Assembly: GCF_017639855.1 (NCBI RefSeq) | Contig: NZ_CP072115.1 | Span: 1,928,501 to 1,992,500, forward strand | From: Streptococcus sp. zg-86 | GTDB taxonomy: Bacteria > Bacillota > Bacilli > Lactobacillales > Streptococcaceae | Length of the DNA: 64,000 nt | Direction: 5' to 3' | Shown: positions 1-8,390 of the stretch, one piece after another | Layout: every line of letters begins with the position of its first letter | Numbering within the stretch: the first letter of the stretch is position 1 | Notes under the pieces: generated by a model | Database searches by the model: none | Told to the model about the DNA's origin: nothing | The model's input: only the letters and a program-made list of their open reading frames with translations | Translations under genes and position numbers: made by a program

Positions 1-566
1 TCGTGTAGTTCACTATAAAACTCTGTTCTAGCTACTAACTCTCTACAGCATAACATCAAATATCTATGACTTAGATTTTCCATAATATTTGCAAATAATC
101 GTAACTCATAGTATCCCCAGTTCTCTATTCGAAAGAGATAATCCGTCAGATAAGTTATCTCCTCAGCTGTAACAAAAACTGTCTTTTCTATTTCTTTTAA
201 TTTACACTTAATTAAGATAGCATTTATCCTATGAAATTCCTCGTGTATTCCCAATTCTACTTTCATTAATTGCTCAGATAATAATTGTTTCATCCTCATA
301 CTATCTCTATTGTACACATGTATTTTTAACTGACCTATCATTCGACTAAATTCATCTTCTTTAAAATCTTGACAAGCATGTATAAATTCATTCAAAGAGA
401 CATTCATTTCTTCTAAAACTTGAATCAATTTTTGTACGGTTATATCAGATTCTCCATTTTCAAAACGGGATAATTGAGACGTAGACACATGATTTTTAGC
501 AACCGTTGCAAGACTCAAGCCTTTACCTTCTCTGATAAATTTAAATGTTTTTCCAAAATGATTCAT
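1..566 (-). CDS. Rgg/MutR-family transcriptional regulator (C-terminus cut off by window edge)
   Basis: The frame is open from the ATG at 566 to the first base of the window, about 188 codons, so only the N-terminal two thirds is present. The protein begins MNHFGKTFKFIREGKGLSL and carries an N-terminal HTH_3/XRE-type helix-turn-helix (STSQLSRFENGESDITV, about residues 27-45). An alpha-helical region follows, of the kind found in streptococcal Rgg proteins, where it binds a peptide pheromone. A GAGAGG ribosome site lies 8 bases before the ATG. Rgg proteins are cytoplasmic activators or repressors, often controlled by short hydrophobic peptides. No small peptide gene could be identified in the adjacent 567-954 region, and the downstream neighbour is outside the window. 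Family call is firm; target and pheromone are unknown. Confidence 0.8.
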   Translation of the reverse strand, partial: MNHFGKTFKFIREGKGLSLATVAKNHVSTSQLSRFENGESDITVQKLIQVLEEMNVSLNEFIHACQDFKEDEFSRMIGQLKIHVYNRDSMRMKQLLSEQLMKVELGIHEEFHRINAILIKCKLKEIEKTVFVTAEEITYLTDYLFRIENWGYYELRLFANIMENLSHRYLMLCCRELVARTEFYSELH

Positions 567-689
567 TCAGTTGTACCTCTCGTTGCAAATACGGGATAAT
601 AATGTTAAAAATTGCTTATCTAATAAAAATATCAGCTTGAAGAAGAAGTCTTTTTATTGCCACCATCCTCATGTGCTTTCGGACATTAG

Positions 690-862
690 CGACTTCCTTC
701 GGAGTAAAATAATCCAGTGGATTATTTTAGCCCGAGCCCAGAAACAAAGGAGCGAGGATAATCGATTTCAACGAAATCACGACGTCTGTCTCACTCCCAC
801 TTTTAGCACGGCGGAGGTGGCGGTATTGTGCTCGCTAGGCTCGCAAATTTTCTAACCTTAAA
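690..862. repeat. Intergenic repeat element, partial copy
   Basis: The rgg-rsmA gap (567-954) holds no convincing gene. It contains a perfect 10-bp inverted repeat, AAAATAATCC-AGT-GGATTATTTT (about 706-728), followed by a GAGCGAGGATAATCGATT block and a CTCACTCCCAC end. The same blocks recur at 20866-20966 and, inverted, at 28424-28480. An open frame of 94 codons through this element has no protein-like features and is treated as chance. Confidence 0.6.
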
Positions 863-954
863 ACTACAGAAAATGAAATATCGTTGTACTGTTTTTCTGA
901 ATTGTGAGGGTTTGTCTACATTCTGAAATATATCTCATCATATAATAGCATCGA

Positions 955-1827
955 TTATAAGCCTACCTCTAGTAAACTGTCCGCCAAACGTGCAAAATCT
1001 GCCAAAGTAAGAGCCTCACCACGTACAGATGGCTGCAAACCTGCGGACTCGAGTGCTACCTCTAACTTTTCTTTGACACCACCACCCTTGCCAAAATAGC
1101 TGGTCAAGTTGTTCCACAAGGTCTTGCGGCGGTGAGTAAAGCTAGCCTTTGCCACCTTGAAAAAGAATTTTTCGTCTGTCACCGCGACCGCAGGCTCTGG
1201 ACGTCTCACCATTTTCAAAATGGCGCTATCGACATTTGGTGCTGGTACAAAGACTGTACGCGGTACGATAAAGGCAACTTTTGCCGTCATGTAATACTGC
1301 ACCGCAATGGACAGGCTACCATAAGCCTTGGTATTGGCCTCAGCAGAAATCCGGTCCGCTACCTCACGTTGCATCATCACGACAAATTCGCTAAATGGAA
1401 TCCCACTTTCAATCAAATGCATCAAAATTGGAGTCGTGATGTAGTAAGGAAGATTAGCCACCACCTTAATCGGTAACTCAGGATTTTTAAACTGCTTGAT
1501 ATGCTCCACCAAATTGGTCTTTAAAATATCCTGATTGACCACGGTCACATTGTCAAAATCACGGAGGGTATCCGCCAAAATCGGCACCAAGCGGTCGTCA
1601 ATTTCAAAAGCCATAACCTCCGCTGCCCGTTCTGCCAAAAATTCCGTCAAGGCTCCAATTCCTGGTCCAATCTCAATCACATTGACCGACTCATCAATCT
1701 CAGCCGTATCCACAATCTTCTGTAAAATATTCGTGTCCGTCAAAAAATTCTGACCAAAGGACTTCTTAAACGTAAAACCATGACGCTCCAAAATCGCACG
1801 CGTCACACTATAATCTGCAATTCTCAT
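955..1827 (-). CDS. rsmA: 16S rRNA (adenine1518/1519-N6) dimethyltransferase RsmA
   Basis: RsmA (KsgA) dimethylates two adjacent adenosines in the 3' hairpin of 16S rRNA during late 30S assembly, using S-adenosylmethionine. The 290-residue product has the streptococcal start [13 protein letters not shown], the FGQNFLTD motif (24-31), SAM-binding motif [11 protein letters not shown] (51-60), and the catalytic NLPYY motif (125-129). An in-frame ATG 24 codons upstream would add a tail that runs into a duplicated intergenic element, so the internal ATG at 1827 is chosen. Neither start has a good Shine-Dalgarno sequence, which is unusual in this window. The gene lies downstream of rnmV and tatD, a common Gram-positive order, but is separated from them by a frameshifted gene and a tandem repeat. 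Confidence 0.95.
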   Translation of the reverse strand: MRIADYSVTRAILERHGFTFKKSFGQNFLTDTNILQKIVDTAEIDESVNVIEIGPGIGALTEFLAERAAEVMAFEIDDRLVPILADTLRDFDNVTVVNQDILKTNLVEHIKQFKNPELPIKVVANLPYYITTPILMHLIESGIPFSEFVVMMQREVADRISAEANTKAYGSLSIAVQYYMTAKVAFIVPRTVFVPAPNVDSAILKMVRRPEPAVAVTDEKFFFKVAKASFTHRRKTLWNNLTSYFGKGGGVKEKLEVALESAGLQPSVRGEALTLADFARLADSLLEVGL

Positions 1828-1864
1828 ATAAGATACCAAGGGCGTAAAACGGCCAAAGCCAAAA

Positions 1865-2245
1865 TAGGAGTTTTTGCATGCAGATGCTGGCATCTGCAAA
1901 AAACTATCTTTTGGGCACTGGCCGTAGCCCGGGTTCAGTTCCTTTCTGTTTCTAAAAGTACATACAAACTAAAAAGCCACTATTTTCTCGACACTTTTAG
2001 CTCGTATTCAATTCCTTTCTTTAGATAGTAAGCCCATAAAGAGCGAGGCAATAGTAGGAGTTTTTGTACGGAGATGCTGGCATCTACAAAAAAACTATCT
2101 TTTTGGCACTGGCCGTAGCCCGGGTTCAGTTCCTTTCTGTTTCTAAAAGTACATACAAACTAAAAAGCCACTATTTTCTCGACACTTTTAGCTCGTATTC
2201 AATTCCTTTCTCTAGATAGTAAGCCCATAAAGAGCGAGGCAATAG
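1865..2245. repeat. Tandem direct duplication of a ~190-bp intergenic segment
   Basis: Copy 1 (1865-2054) and copy 2 (2055-2245) are almost identical; they differ at a few bases and by one inserted base. Each begins TAGGAGTTTTTG and ends GAGCGAGGCAATAG. Near its left end copy 1 has a perfect GCAGATGC-TG-GCATCTGC hairpin; copy 2 has an eroded version. No gene is seen within. The block fills most of the 1828-2281 gap between rsmA and the DUF1697 pseudogene. Confidence 0.9.
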
Positions 2246-2281
2246 ATTTTTACCCTGTTCCTTACATCCCCATCAACCGTT

Positions 2282-2786
2282 CTACGATACTAATTTGCGT
2301 ACTGTCATAATGCTGTCCAAGCATTTTTCGAGATAATTTGTGTATAAGCGTTTCTTTTTCGCATCGCGTGTCAGATACAAGCACAGACATTCGCTACCTT
2401 GAACCAGCTTTTCATCGCCAAAATCCTCCTGAAGTAGTTTGTCGAGTTTAGTTTGGGCGATAATGTCATTTGTAAAAACCAAATGAATTCGAGTTCTGTC
2501 GTGTGAAGCATCAAAGGGCTGTTCGGCCGCAGCCCTTTCCAATTGCTGGGGCGTTTTGACAATCACCGCCAAATCAGCCCCAATCTTCTCACGTATCACA
2601 TCGTGAACAGTCTGCTTGATTTCTTCGTCTGACTTCGTGGTCTGTAACACGATATTCCCACTTTGAATATATGTTTTGACTGCTTCGAATCCTACCTCTT
2701 GTAAAATTTCTACCAGATAAGACATCTTGGGAATGCGATTTTGCCCTGTCAGCATAGCCACGCAACAGTATAACTTTCTTACTCAT
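2282..2786 (-). pseudogene. DUF1697 family protein, frameshifted near the N-terminus
   Basis: DUF1697 proteins are small cytoplasmic proteins of unknown biochemical function, normally about 170-180 residues and starting M-KKVILLRG. Here the ATG at 2786, which overlaps the rnmV stop codon, encodes MSKKVILLRG and then leaves frame. The rest of the family sequence (TGQNRIPKMSYLVEILQEVG onward, about 155 residues) continues in another frame to the stop at 2282. A GTG at 2761 could start a protein lacking the first beta strand, but it has no clear ribosome site. The net change fits a one-base insertion or two-base deletion around 2760-2770. Probably a recent loss-of-function, or a sequencing error. 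Confidence 0.75.
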
Positions 2787-3339
2787 ACCCCTCCATAACC
2801 TTTTCCACTTCCGCCAAAGAAATGCCAAACATCTCAAGGCGTTTCAAGAGTTGCTTGCCATTGGTATAGCCAATACGGAGCTGTTCTCCAAGGTATTCCC
2901 TACGCTTGCGACTATCTAAGCCTGCAAGAAAGCCGAAACGAATCAAATCACTCCGTGTGATATCAAAACGAGATTGTTCCTCCGCTACACCTAGCACCTG
3001 TGAGAGTGCCCGATCCAAATCCTCAAAAGAAGCATGTTCAATCCCGAGCGATCTTCCCTTGGTTTTAGAACCGGGAACTGCCTCATCTCGATTTAAAAAA
3101 GCATGCTTAGCTGTTGGAACAGCTGCCATGATGATCTTTCGAATCCGCTCCCCGTTAAAGTCCGGATCTGTAAAAACAATCACCCCATGTAGGTCATTCA
3201 ATCGCTTGATCCGCTCAAGATCCTCCTGCGAAATGGCCGACCCTCTTGTTTCATAGGTTTCTACTTCGTAAAACCGTTTGAGATTAGCCGTATCATCTCG
3301 ACCTTCGACTACGATAATTTCTGCTATTTTCCGCTTCAT
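2779..3339 (-). CDS. rnmV: Ribonuclease M5 (5S rRNA maturation)
   Basis: RNase M5 trims both ends of precursor 5S rRNA in low-GC Gram-positives, acting with ribosomal protein L18. The 186-residue protein has an N-terminal TOPRIM domain: the catalytic glutamate is in IIVVEGRDD (about 8-16) and the aspartate pair in FTDPDFNGERIR (about 56-67). The length is normal for the family. The start is one base after the tatD stop, so the two genes are translationally linked. The stop overlaps the start of the broken DUF1697 gene by 8 bases. Confidence 0.93.
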   Translation of the reverse strand: MKRKIAEIIVVEGRDDTANLKRFYEVETYETRGSAISQEDLERIKRLNDLHGVIVFTDPDFNGERIRKIIMAAVPTAKHAFLNRDEAVPGSKTKGRSLGIEHASFEDLDRALSQVLGVAEEQSRFDITRSDLIRFGFLAGLDSRKRREYLGEQLRIGYTNGKQLLKRLEMFGISLAEVEKVMEGYE

Positions 3340-3340
3340 A

Positions 3341-4117
3341 TCAGTCTTTTAACCCAAACAACTCTTGCGCATTAGCGTAGGTCCTACTTGCCACTTCTTC
3401 CACAGACAAGCTACGGAGCTCTGCAATCTTCTCCACCACATAGCGGGTATAGGCAGTACGATTTTCCCTCCCGCGCTTGGGAACAGGAGCTAGATAGGGC
3501 GCATCCGTTTCCACTAAAATCTTATCAAGTGGTAAATGAAGCGCAGCTTCTTGGATGTCTGTTGCCTTCTGAAAGGTGACAACTCCTGAAAAAGAAATCG
3601 TCATCCCTAGTTCGATAAACTGCTCTGCCATTTCCAAAGAACCAGAGTAAGAATGCATAATCCCACCACGAGGGCCTACCCCCTCACTCTTGATAATCGC
3701 ATAGGTATCCTCCAAAGCATCCCGAGTATGGACAACAAAGGGAAGGTCTACTTCTTTGGCTAAGGCAATTTGCCGGCGGAATACCCGCTCCTGCACCTCT
3801 TTAGAAGCCGTCATCCAATGGTAATCCAAGCCAATCTCACCTAAAGCAATGACTTTTTCATGAGTAAGACTCTCTCGCAAAAACTGCTCCACCTCATCCG
3901 TGTAACTAGCTGCTTCTGTCGGATGCCAACCAATGGTCGCATAGACCTGCTCATGGCGCTCTGCTAAGTCTAGGGCACGTTCAATCGTCGGCCGATCAAA
4001 CCCCACCACATTCATTCGTGTTACTCCCATTTCATGGGCTAAGGCCAATTCTTCCTCAATACACCCTTCAAACTCTTCCACATTTAAGTGGGTATGGGTG
4101 TCAAAAATCTGAATCAT
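3341..4117 (-). CDS. TatD family metal-dependent DNase/hydrolase
   Basis: TatD proteins are TIM-barrel metal-dependent hydrolases with 3'-5' exonuclease or deoxyribonuclease activity. This 258-residue protein shows the N-terminal metal-binding FDTHTHLN (4-11), the GEIGLDYHW segment near residues 92-100, the VHTRDA motif and the ETDAPYLAP motif near the C-terminus. An AGGAG ribosome site precedes the ATG at 4117. It is the first clear gene of a tatD-rnmV-(DUF1697)-rsmA leftward group. A small open frame with its own ribosome site overlaps its start by 17 bases. Confidence 0.92.
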   Translation of the reverse strand: MIQIFDTHTHLNVEEFEGCIEEELALAHEMGVTRMNVVGFDRPTIERALDLAERHEQVYATIGWHPTEAASYTDEVEQFLRESLTHEKVIALGEIGLDYHWMTASKEVQERVFRRQIALAKEVDLPFVVHTRDALEDTYAIIKSEGVGPRGGIMHSYSGSLEMAEQFIELGMTISFSGVVTFQKATDIQEAALHLPLDKILVETDAPYLAPVPKRGRENRTAYTRYVVEKIAELRSLSVEEVASRTYANAQELFGLKD

Positions 4118-4211
4118 CTTTTTCTCCTATAATTTTGGTAGTTACCCAATCATATTCTTTCTTCTTTTTGCTATTTTCTGAAATCATACGAGCACAATCT
4201 GCAACCGTCAT
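4101..4211 (-). CDS. Possible small ORF (36 aa) overlapping the tatD start, or tail of a decayed gene
   Basis: An ATG at 4211 preceded by GAGG at good spacing (GAGGATTAACA-ATG) opens a 36-codon frame, MTVADCARMISENSKKKKEY and onward, that ends 17 bases inside tatD. The same frame stays open about 35 codons further upstream, to a stop near 4320, with protein-like composition (LRETAKEVSLKRYFFDRGL). It may therefore be the C-terminal remnant of a longer gene. I do not recognise the family. The overlap with tatD would allow translational coupling. Expression is not established. Confidence 0.3.
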   Translation of the reverse strand: MTVADCARMISENSKKKKEYDWVTTKIIGEKDDSDF

Positions 4212-4643
4212 TGTTAATCCTCGGTCGAAAAAATATCGTTTTAGGCTCACTTCTTTCGCGGTTTCTCTAAGATATAACTGATAGCAAATACTAACAAAAT
4301 GATGATTTCGATGAAATAATCATACTCATTGATATTCAACAATAAACAACTTATCCACCATTTATAAACTTAAAACATATAAATTTGGTTGCGTTGACAA
4401 CGTTAGGATAGTGATTATATCAGGGTGGAAATACAGTAAGCCGACGATGTTTAAACATAGGATACTTTTGCTGTAGTGGTATGGTGGAAATATTAAGACC
4501 GTAGACGCAACATTTAGCAATGAAGCTCCGAAGGAGGTTGCTTGCGTCCGCACGACCTCATAACGTATCGAAAAATGCTACTGTTGATAGGAATAGAGTA
4601 TAAAACCCGCAAACTAGTTTGTTCTATTATATCGCTTTTATTA
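4212..4643. other. Intergenic region without a recognisable gene
   Basis: AT-rich sequence between the small ORF and the rpmH terminator. It contains a single DnaA-box-like TTATCCACC (about 4348-4356), too isolated to indicate an origin. Short open frames here have no family features. A decayed gene is possible but not demonstrable by eye. Confidence 0.4.
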
Positions 4644-4684
4644 CAAAAAAACCAACAGACTCGAGTTTCTGCTGGCTTTTTTAT
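4644..4684 (-). terminator. Rho-independent terminator of rpmH
   Basis: On the minus strand GCCAGCAGA pairs with TCTGTTGGT across a short loop and is followed by a run of Ts. It lies directly after the rpmH stop. Confidence 0.85.
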
Positions 4685-4691
4685 CGTTTTA

Positions 4692-4829
4692 TTATGCCAC
4701 TGCAAGCACTTTGCGTCCTTTACGACGACGAGCTGCTAACACGCGACGGCCGTTTTTAGTTGACATACGGTTACGGAATCCGTGTTTGCGTGCGCGACGG
4801 ATTTTACTTGGTTGAAAAGTACGTTTCAC
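4692..4829 (-). CDS. rpmH: 50S ribosomal protein L34
   Basis: The 45-residue product begins [20 protein letters not shown] and continues [20 protein letters not shown], the classical L34 sequence, a small basic protein of the large ribosomal subunit. The start codon is GTG at 4829, seven bases after AGGAGG; no in-frame ATG is available. It is monocistronic, with a consensus promoter upstream and a strong terminator downstream. It lies upstream of rnpA-yidC-jag in a reordered version of the conserved rpmH-rnpA block. Confidence 0.97.
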   Translation of the reverse strand: MKRTFQPSKIRRARKHGFRNRMSTKNGRRVLAARRRKGRKVLAVA

Positions 4830-4902
4830 GATGAATACCTCCTCATAGATTTTGTATTCGTTTAGCCGGCTAGTTTTGATCAGTTACTAAACATACCTAA
4901 CT

Positions 4903-4931
4903 ATTCTATCTGATTCTACTAGCTTTGTCAA
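4903..4931 (-). promoter_or_regulatory. rpmH promoter
   Basis: Perfect -35 TTGACA (4926-4931), 17-bp spacer, -10 TAGAAT (4903-4908) on the minus strand. It fits a strong constitutive ribosomal-protein promoter. Confidence 0.8.
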
Positions 4932-5071
4932 GTTATTCTCGCTCAACATTCCTCTAAAATTGGAGAATTTGCTCTCTTTTTATGAAAATCTATCTGAAAT
5001 ACAAGAAATTTTCAGGAAAGATAAAACAAAAAAATAAGAAGCCAAGCACTACTGCTCAACTTCTATTCCCT

Positions 5072-6028
5072 TTAATCATGTTTTCCGTCAATATCAACAA
5101 CAACATAGCGATTTGGCTCACTACCTTCTGAATAGCTAGTCAAACCATCCATTTTGGAAATAATGCGATGGATAATTTTTCGTTCGCTACTTGACATTGG
5201 ATCAGTGTGGTAAGCTTCTTGCTCTTCTAACACCCGCTCAGCTAGCTTTTGAGCGTAGCCTTGTAAGACTTCTGCACGATGTTCCACATAGTCGTTGACA
5301 TTAATAGTGATATAAAAATTACGTTCATAGCGGTTATAGAGGAAATTTTGCGCCAATAGTTGCAAAGACTTCAAGACCTTCCCGTGATAACCAATGACAC
5401 GACCTGGCTCGTCTGTGTCAACTTGAAGATTGATGGTTCGGCGATTGTGTGTCGATTCAATGCGCGCTTCCACATCCATGTCGTCCAAAATTTCTTGGAT
5501 ATAGTCCGAAACTTCTACAACTACTTGATCAATATCGTATTGTTGCTCAACCTTAATATCCAAATCTTCAAAACTTGTCGTCTCCGTTTCAGCGGCTGTT
5601 TGGTCAACTAAGTCCTCATCTTTGATAATTTCAATGCGACCTGTTTCCGCTAAAATCGTCTTAGGATCCTTTTTATTCTTTAAGATTTTCTCCTTGACTG
5701 CATCTTCCAAGTGTTGACCAGATTTCTCAAATTCTTTCACAGCTGCGACAACCTTGCCAAGGTCAATCGTCGCTTCTGATACACTCTTGACCGGTTCATT
5801 CAATTCATTGACTTCACTTGGCACACCACGTACTGCTTTTTGATTAGCCTTGACAACGGTCGTTTCATTGATGACATCAATATCCACCTTTGCAGGCTGT
5901 TTTCCAAAACCTAGGAAACCTTTCTTCTCACGGGCAAGTACAGTAATATGCGCTCTTTTGCGAGGAATATTCAACTCTGCCAATCCATTTTGGATTGCTT
6001 CTTCAACTGTTGCTCCTGTAAATTTCAT
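5072..6028 (-). CDS. jag: Jag/KhpB RNA-binding protein (SpoIIIJ-associated)
   Basis: The 318-residue protein has three parts: an N-terminal Jag-N domain (about 1-52, MKFTGATVEEAIQNGLAEL), an acidic linker, a KH domain (about 170-245, with GRVIGYHGKVLKSLQ), and a C-terminal R3H domain (about 250-316). In streptococci this protein (KhpB/EloR) binds RNA with KhpA and influences cell elongation. The start has AGGAGAGAGAAG before the ATG. It follows yidC by 18 bases and forms the rnpA-yidC-jag operon, a conserved arrangement linking membrane insertion and RNA binding. Confidence 0.93.
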   Translation of the reverse strand: MKFTGATVEEAIQNGLAELNIPRKRAHITVLAREKKGFLGFGKQPAKVDIDVINETTVVKANQKAVRGVPSEVNELNEPVKSVSEATIDLGKVVAAVKEFEKSGQHLEDAVKEKILKNKKDPKTILAETGRIEIIKDEDLVDQTAAETETTSFEDLDIKVEQQYDIDQVVVEVSDYIQEILDDMDVEARIESTHNRRTINLQVDTDEPGRVIGYHGKVLKSLQLLAQNFLYNRYERNFYITINVNDYVEHRAEVLQGYAQKLAERVLEEQEAYHTDPMSSSERKIIHRIISKMDGLTSYSEGSEPNRYVVVDIDGKHD

Positions 6029-6046
6029 CTTCTCTCTCCTAATATC

Positions 6047-6859
6047 CTATTTCTTTTTGCGTGCTTTTTTCTGAGCTTTGCGAATCTTAGCCTGACGTTC
6101 CCGTTCGGCTTCGATTTTTGCTTGACGTTCTGCAATGATTTTAAAGGGATTGTTCAAGGCCAAGATTTGGAAGACTTGGTAGGCATTTGATACCGTCCAG
6201 TAGAGGGTAACACCACTTGCTGCTGTAAGGGCAAATACCAAAATGAGCACGGGCATGGCATACATCATAACCGTCATCGCACCATTGCGTTCTGGTGCAG
6301 CCTTATTGCTCAACCACATACTCAAGAAAGTAAGGCCAGTAGCCAAAATAGGCAAGATGTAATACGGATCTGTTGCCCCAAGGTTTAGCCAAAGGAAATG
6401 GCCAACTCTCAGTTCTGGTACCCTCGTCAATGCTTGATAGAGGGCAAGCAAGATGGGCATCTGGATAAAAACAGGAATCATAGAGGCAGACATTTTAACG
6501 CCATTGTCCTTATAGAGCTTCTGAGTAGCTTCTGTCAGAAGTTGTCTACTCTCTAAATCTTTTCCTGGATACAACTCTTGAAGAGCTCGTAACTGGGGTT
6601 GCAATTCCTGCATTTTCCGAGAAGAAGTCATCTGCATTTGGAAAAGTGGCAAGAGTAAAGTCCGAACGAGAATGGTAAAGAGGATAATCCCTATTCCCAA
6701 TTGTCCATTAATTGACAATAACTGAATGATACTTGCAAACCAATAAATCAGTCGTTCCCAAGCATCGGTCGATTGGCTGGTTACATCTCCTCTGCCACAA
6801 GCTGTCAGTAAGAGCAAGGACAGGGTGAGTAAGCTCGCCCATTTAATGTTCTTTTTCAA
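6047..6859 (-). CDS. yidC: Membrane protein insertase YidC (YidC1/OxaA-type lipoprotein)
   Basis: YidC/Oxa1 proteins insert and fold membrane proteins, with or without SecYEG. A TTG start at 6859 gives [11 protein letters not shown] followed by a lipobox LLTACG, so the mature protein begins at a lipidated cysteine, as in Gram-positive YidC paralogues. About five membrane segments follow, including one with the conserved arginine ([15 protein letters not shown]), and the C-terminus is a lysine/arginine-rich tail. A GTG three codons upstream is also possible, but AGGAAGG lies 8 bases before the TTG. The gene overlaps the end of rnpA. About 270 residues is normal for the family. Confidence 0.93.
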   Translation of the reverse strand: MKKNIKWASLLTLSLLLLTACGRGDVTSQSTDAWERLIYWFASIIQLLSINGQLGIGIILFTILVRTLLLPLFQMQMTSSRKMQELQPQLRALQELYPGKDLESRQLLTEATQKLYKDNGVKMSASMIPVFIQMPILLALYQALTRVPELRVGHFLWLNLGATDPYYILPILATGLTFLSMWLSNKAAPERNGAMTVMMYAMPVLILVFALTAASGVTLYWTVSNAYQVFQILALNNPFKIIAERQAKIEAERERQAKIRKAQKKARKKK

Positions 6860-7202
6860 GCGAAACACCTTCCTGGTATAAATTAGCTAGTTTCAAAACA
6901 TGTAGAAGATTCTGTTTTATTTCGTGATAGGATAGATTTTCTACCCCTTTACGAGCAATGACTACAAAATCATCCGTTGCTAGATAAGGAGCGCTTTCTA
7001 TCAAAACATGCCGGATTTTACGTTTAATTTTATTCCGCGTTACTGCATTTCCCAATTTTTTACTGACAGATAAACCGACTCGGAAATGCGCTTGTTCTTT
7101 CGCTAATCGGTAGACAACAAACTTCCGATTGGCCACATTCTTACCCTGTGTAAAAATATCGTTAAAATCACGTTCACGCTTCACACGATACGTTTTCTTC
7201 AA
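6843..7202 (-). CDS. rnpA: Ribonuclease P protein component
   Basis: This is the basic protein subunit of RNase P, which matures tRNA 5' ends together with the rnpB RNA (not in this window). The 119-residue protein has the family core: [17 protein letters not shown] at the N-terminus and the RNR-type stretch [17 protein letters not shown] (about 50-66). The start codon is TTG at 7202, with GGAG a few bases upstream. It is first in rnpA-yidC-jag and overlaps yidC. Confidence 0.95.
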   Translation of the reverse strand: MKKTYRVKRERDFNDIFTQGKNVANRKFVVYRLAKEQAHFRVGLSVSKKLGNAVTRNKIKRKIRHVLIESAPYLATDDFVVIARKGVENLSYHEIKQNLLHVLKLANLYQEGVSLEKEH

Positions 7203-7232
7203 AATCTAACTCCATCTTTCAAAATTACTTCT

Positions 7233-7260
7233 ATTATACCATATTTTTTAAAAAAGCCAA
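7233..7260 (-). promoter_or_regulatory. rnpA-yidC-jag promoter
   Basis: Minus-strand -10 TATAAT (7233-7238) with TTGGCT (7255-7260) as the -35 at 16-bp spacing, about 30 bases before the rnpA TTG start. Confidence 0.65.
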
Positions 7261-7356
7261 TAAACTGCTTAGTTATGCCCTTTCCCATGATTTTTTGCAG
7301 ATTTTTTTGAAAATTTATGATATCCTATCTTTACCACAAAATCAAAGGAGTAGATC

Positions 7357-7863
7357 ATGACGGAATATTGGAACGCCTACTTAGAGAACGGACAAAAGAC
7401 AGAGCATATCCTAGAGCGAGGAAAAGCAATCCCTCAAGGCCTCTACCACTTGGTCGTCGAGTGTATTCTGATTCACACAGACGGTAGTATCCTATTCATG
7501 CAGCGAGATGACAAAAAGGAATCCTACCCTCATTACTATGAAGCAACCGCAGGCGGCTCTGCTGTGCTTAACGAAAGTCCTGAAACAGCTATCCTACGTG
7601 AAGTGGCAGAAGAAACCGGAATCCATTTACAGGCTAGTCAGCTCATTCATTACCACCACTTTGTGGCCCACGATGACCAGTGTATCTTTGACCTCTACTG
7701 GGCAAAGGTTGACGCTAAAAAAGATATTATTACTGTCCAGAACGGAGAAACAAGCGATTTCGTCTGGGTAGCACCAGCCGACCTTCCAAACTTTTTAGAA
7801 ACTCAACCCATCATCCCACGGCAAAAGGAGTATGTCGAGCAGTTGATTTTAGAAAAAGAATAA
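7357..7863 (+). CDS. NUDIX hydrolase
   Basis: A 168-residue protein with a complete NUDIX box at residues 67-89: G-x5-E-x7-REVAEETGI, in GSAVLNESPETAIL followed by REVAEETGI. NUDIX enzymes hydrolyse nucleoside diphosphates linked to another group. The N-terminal part (YWNAYLENGQ, then a region like isopentenyl-diphosphate isomerase-type NUDIX proteins) does not settle the substrate. It is preceded by AAAGGAG at good spacing. Its end overlaps the convergent small membrane gene by 15 bases. Confidence 0.85.
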   Translation: MTEYWNAYLENGQKTEHILERGKAIPQGLYHLVVECILIHTDGSILFMQRDDKKESYPHYYEATAGGSAVLNESPETAILREVAEETGIHLQASQLIHYHHFVAHDDQCIFDLYWAKVDAKKDIITVQNGETSDFVWVAPADLPNFLETQPIIPRQKEYVEQLILEKE

Positions 7864-8163
7864 TCCCAATACGAGCAACAGACTGATGAGACCGTGGACA
7901 ACAAAATGAGATAGGTGCATCTGACCAAAAACAAATTTTCCTACTAAGGGACGAATGAGCCAAGCCAGTAAGACACTAACTACTAGTAAGCCCTGTACAA
8001 GAGTCTGATGAAAAGACAATATAACTGATCCCAGAAGAGCAACGAAAGCCACTACCATTGGCAGAGCATACAAGAGTCGCCAAAGTACAGAAATCCGCTC
8101 TTTCATCCATAAAGCTACCAAAAATGGCAAGGTAACATACAAGAAAATCAAAAACTGAAACAT
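7849..8163 (-). CDS. Small integral membrane protein (possibly DUF3397)
   Basis: The 104-residue product is almost entirely hydrophobic. About four predicted membrane spans (around 3-18, 28-48, 56-68 and 84-103) are separated by short basic loops such as WMKERISVLWR. Length and topology resemble the DUF3397 family, but no diagnostic motif can be confirmed by eye. A GGAGGAAAGAG ribosome site precedes the ATG. It is convergent with the NUDIX gene, overlapping it at the 3' end. Function unknown. Confidence 0.6.
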   Translation of the reverse strand: MFQFLIFLYVTLPFLVALWMKERISVLWRLLYALPMVVAFVALLGSVILSFHQTLVQGLLVVSVLLAWLIRPLVGKFVFGQMHLSHFVVHGLISLLLVLGLFFF

Positions 8164-8196
8164 CTCTTTCCTCCTTGTTCACCATTAAAACATATA

Positions 8197-8364
8197 GGCT
8201 GAACTCAAGTCCAACTTCCTTTATCAAAGCTAGTAAAACAGATTGACGCAGTGGTTGATTGGTATCTTTATTCGCTTTTTAAGCTCCAAAGATAACCTAA
8301 TCAACTGTGCGGGGGTGAGAATACGAACTCTATTTAACATTTTTGAGTTCTTTCTCACTCCCCC
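8197..8364 (+). repeat. Intergenic stem-loop repeat element, copy 1
   Basis: It begins GGCTGAACTCAAGTCCAACT and contains GTTGATTGGTATCTTT, which pairs imperfectly with AAAGATAACCTAATCAAC around a GCTTTTTAAGCTCC loop. It ends GCGGGGGTGAG and then CTCACTCCCCC. Related copies lie at 20745, 28424, 45606 and 52679. It fills the 8164-8390 gap upstream of the MerR gene. Confidence 0.75.
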
Positions 8365-8390
8365 TGTCAACCCTACTTGAAAGGAGTTCC

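Noticed and set aside
571..855. 94-codon plus-strand open frame between rgg and rsmA
   Set aside because: It runs through an intergenic repeat element, has no ribosome site and has no protein-like features.
1828..1899. N-terminal extension of RsmA by 24 residues
   Set aside because: The extension runs into the duplicated intergenic element and is absent from the usual streptococcal start MRIADYS.
4340..4360. DnaA-box-like TTATCCACC upstream of rpmH suggesting an origin
   Set aside because: Only one near-match is present, with no dnaA or dnaN gene and no cluster of boxes.
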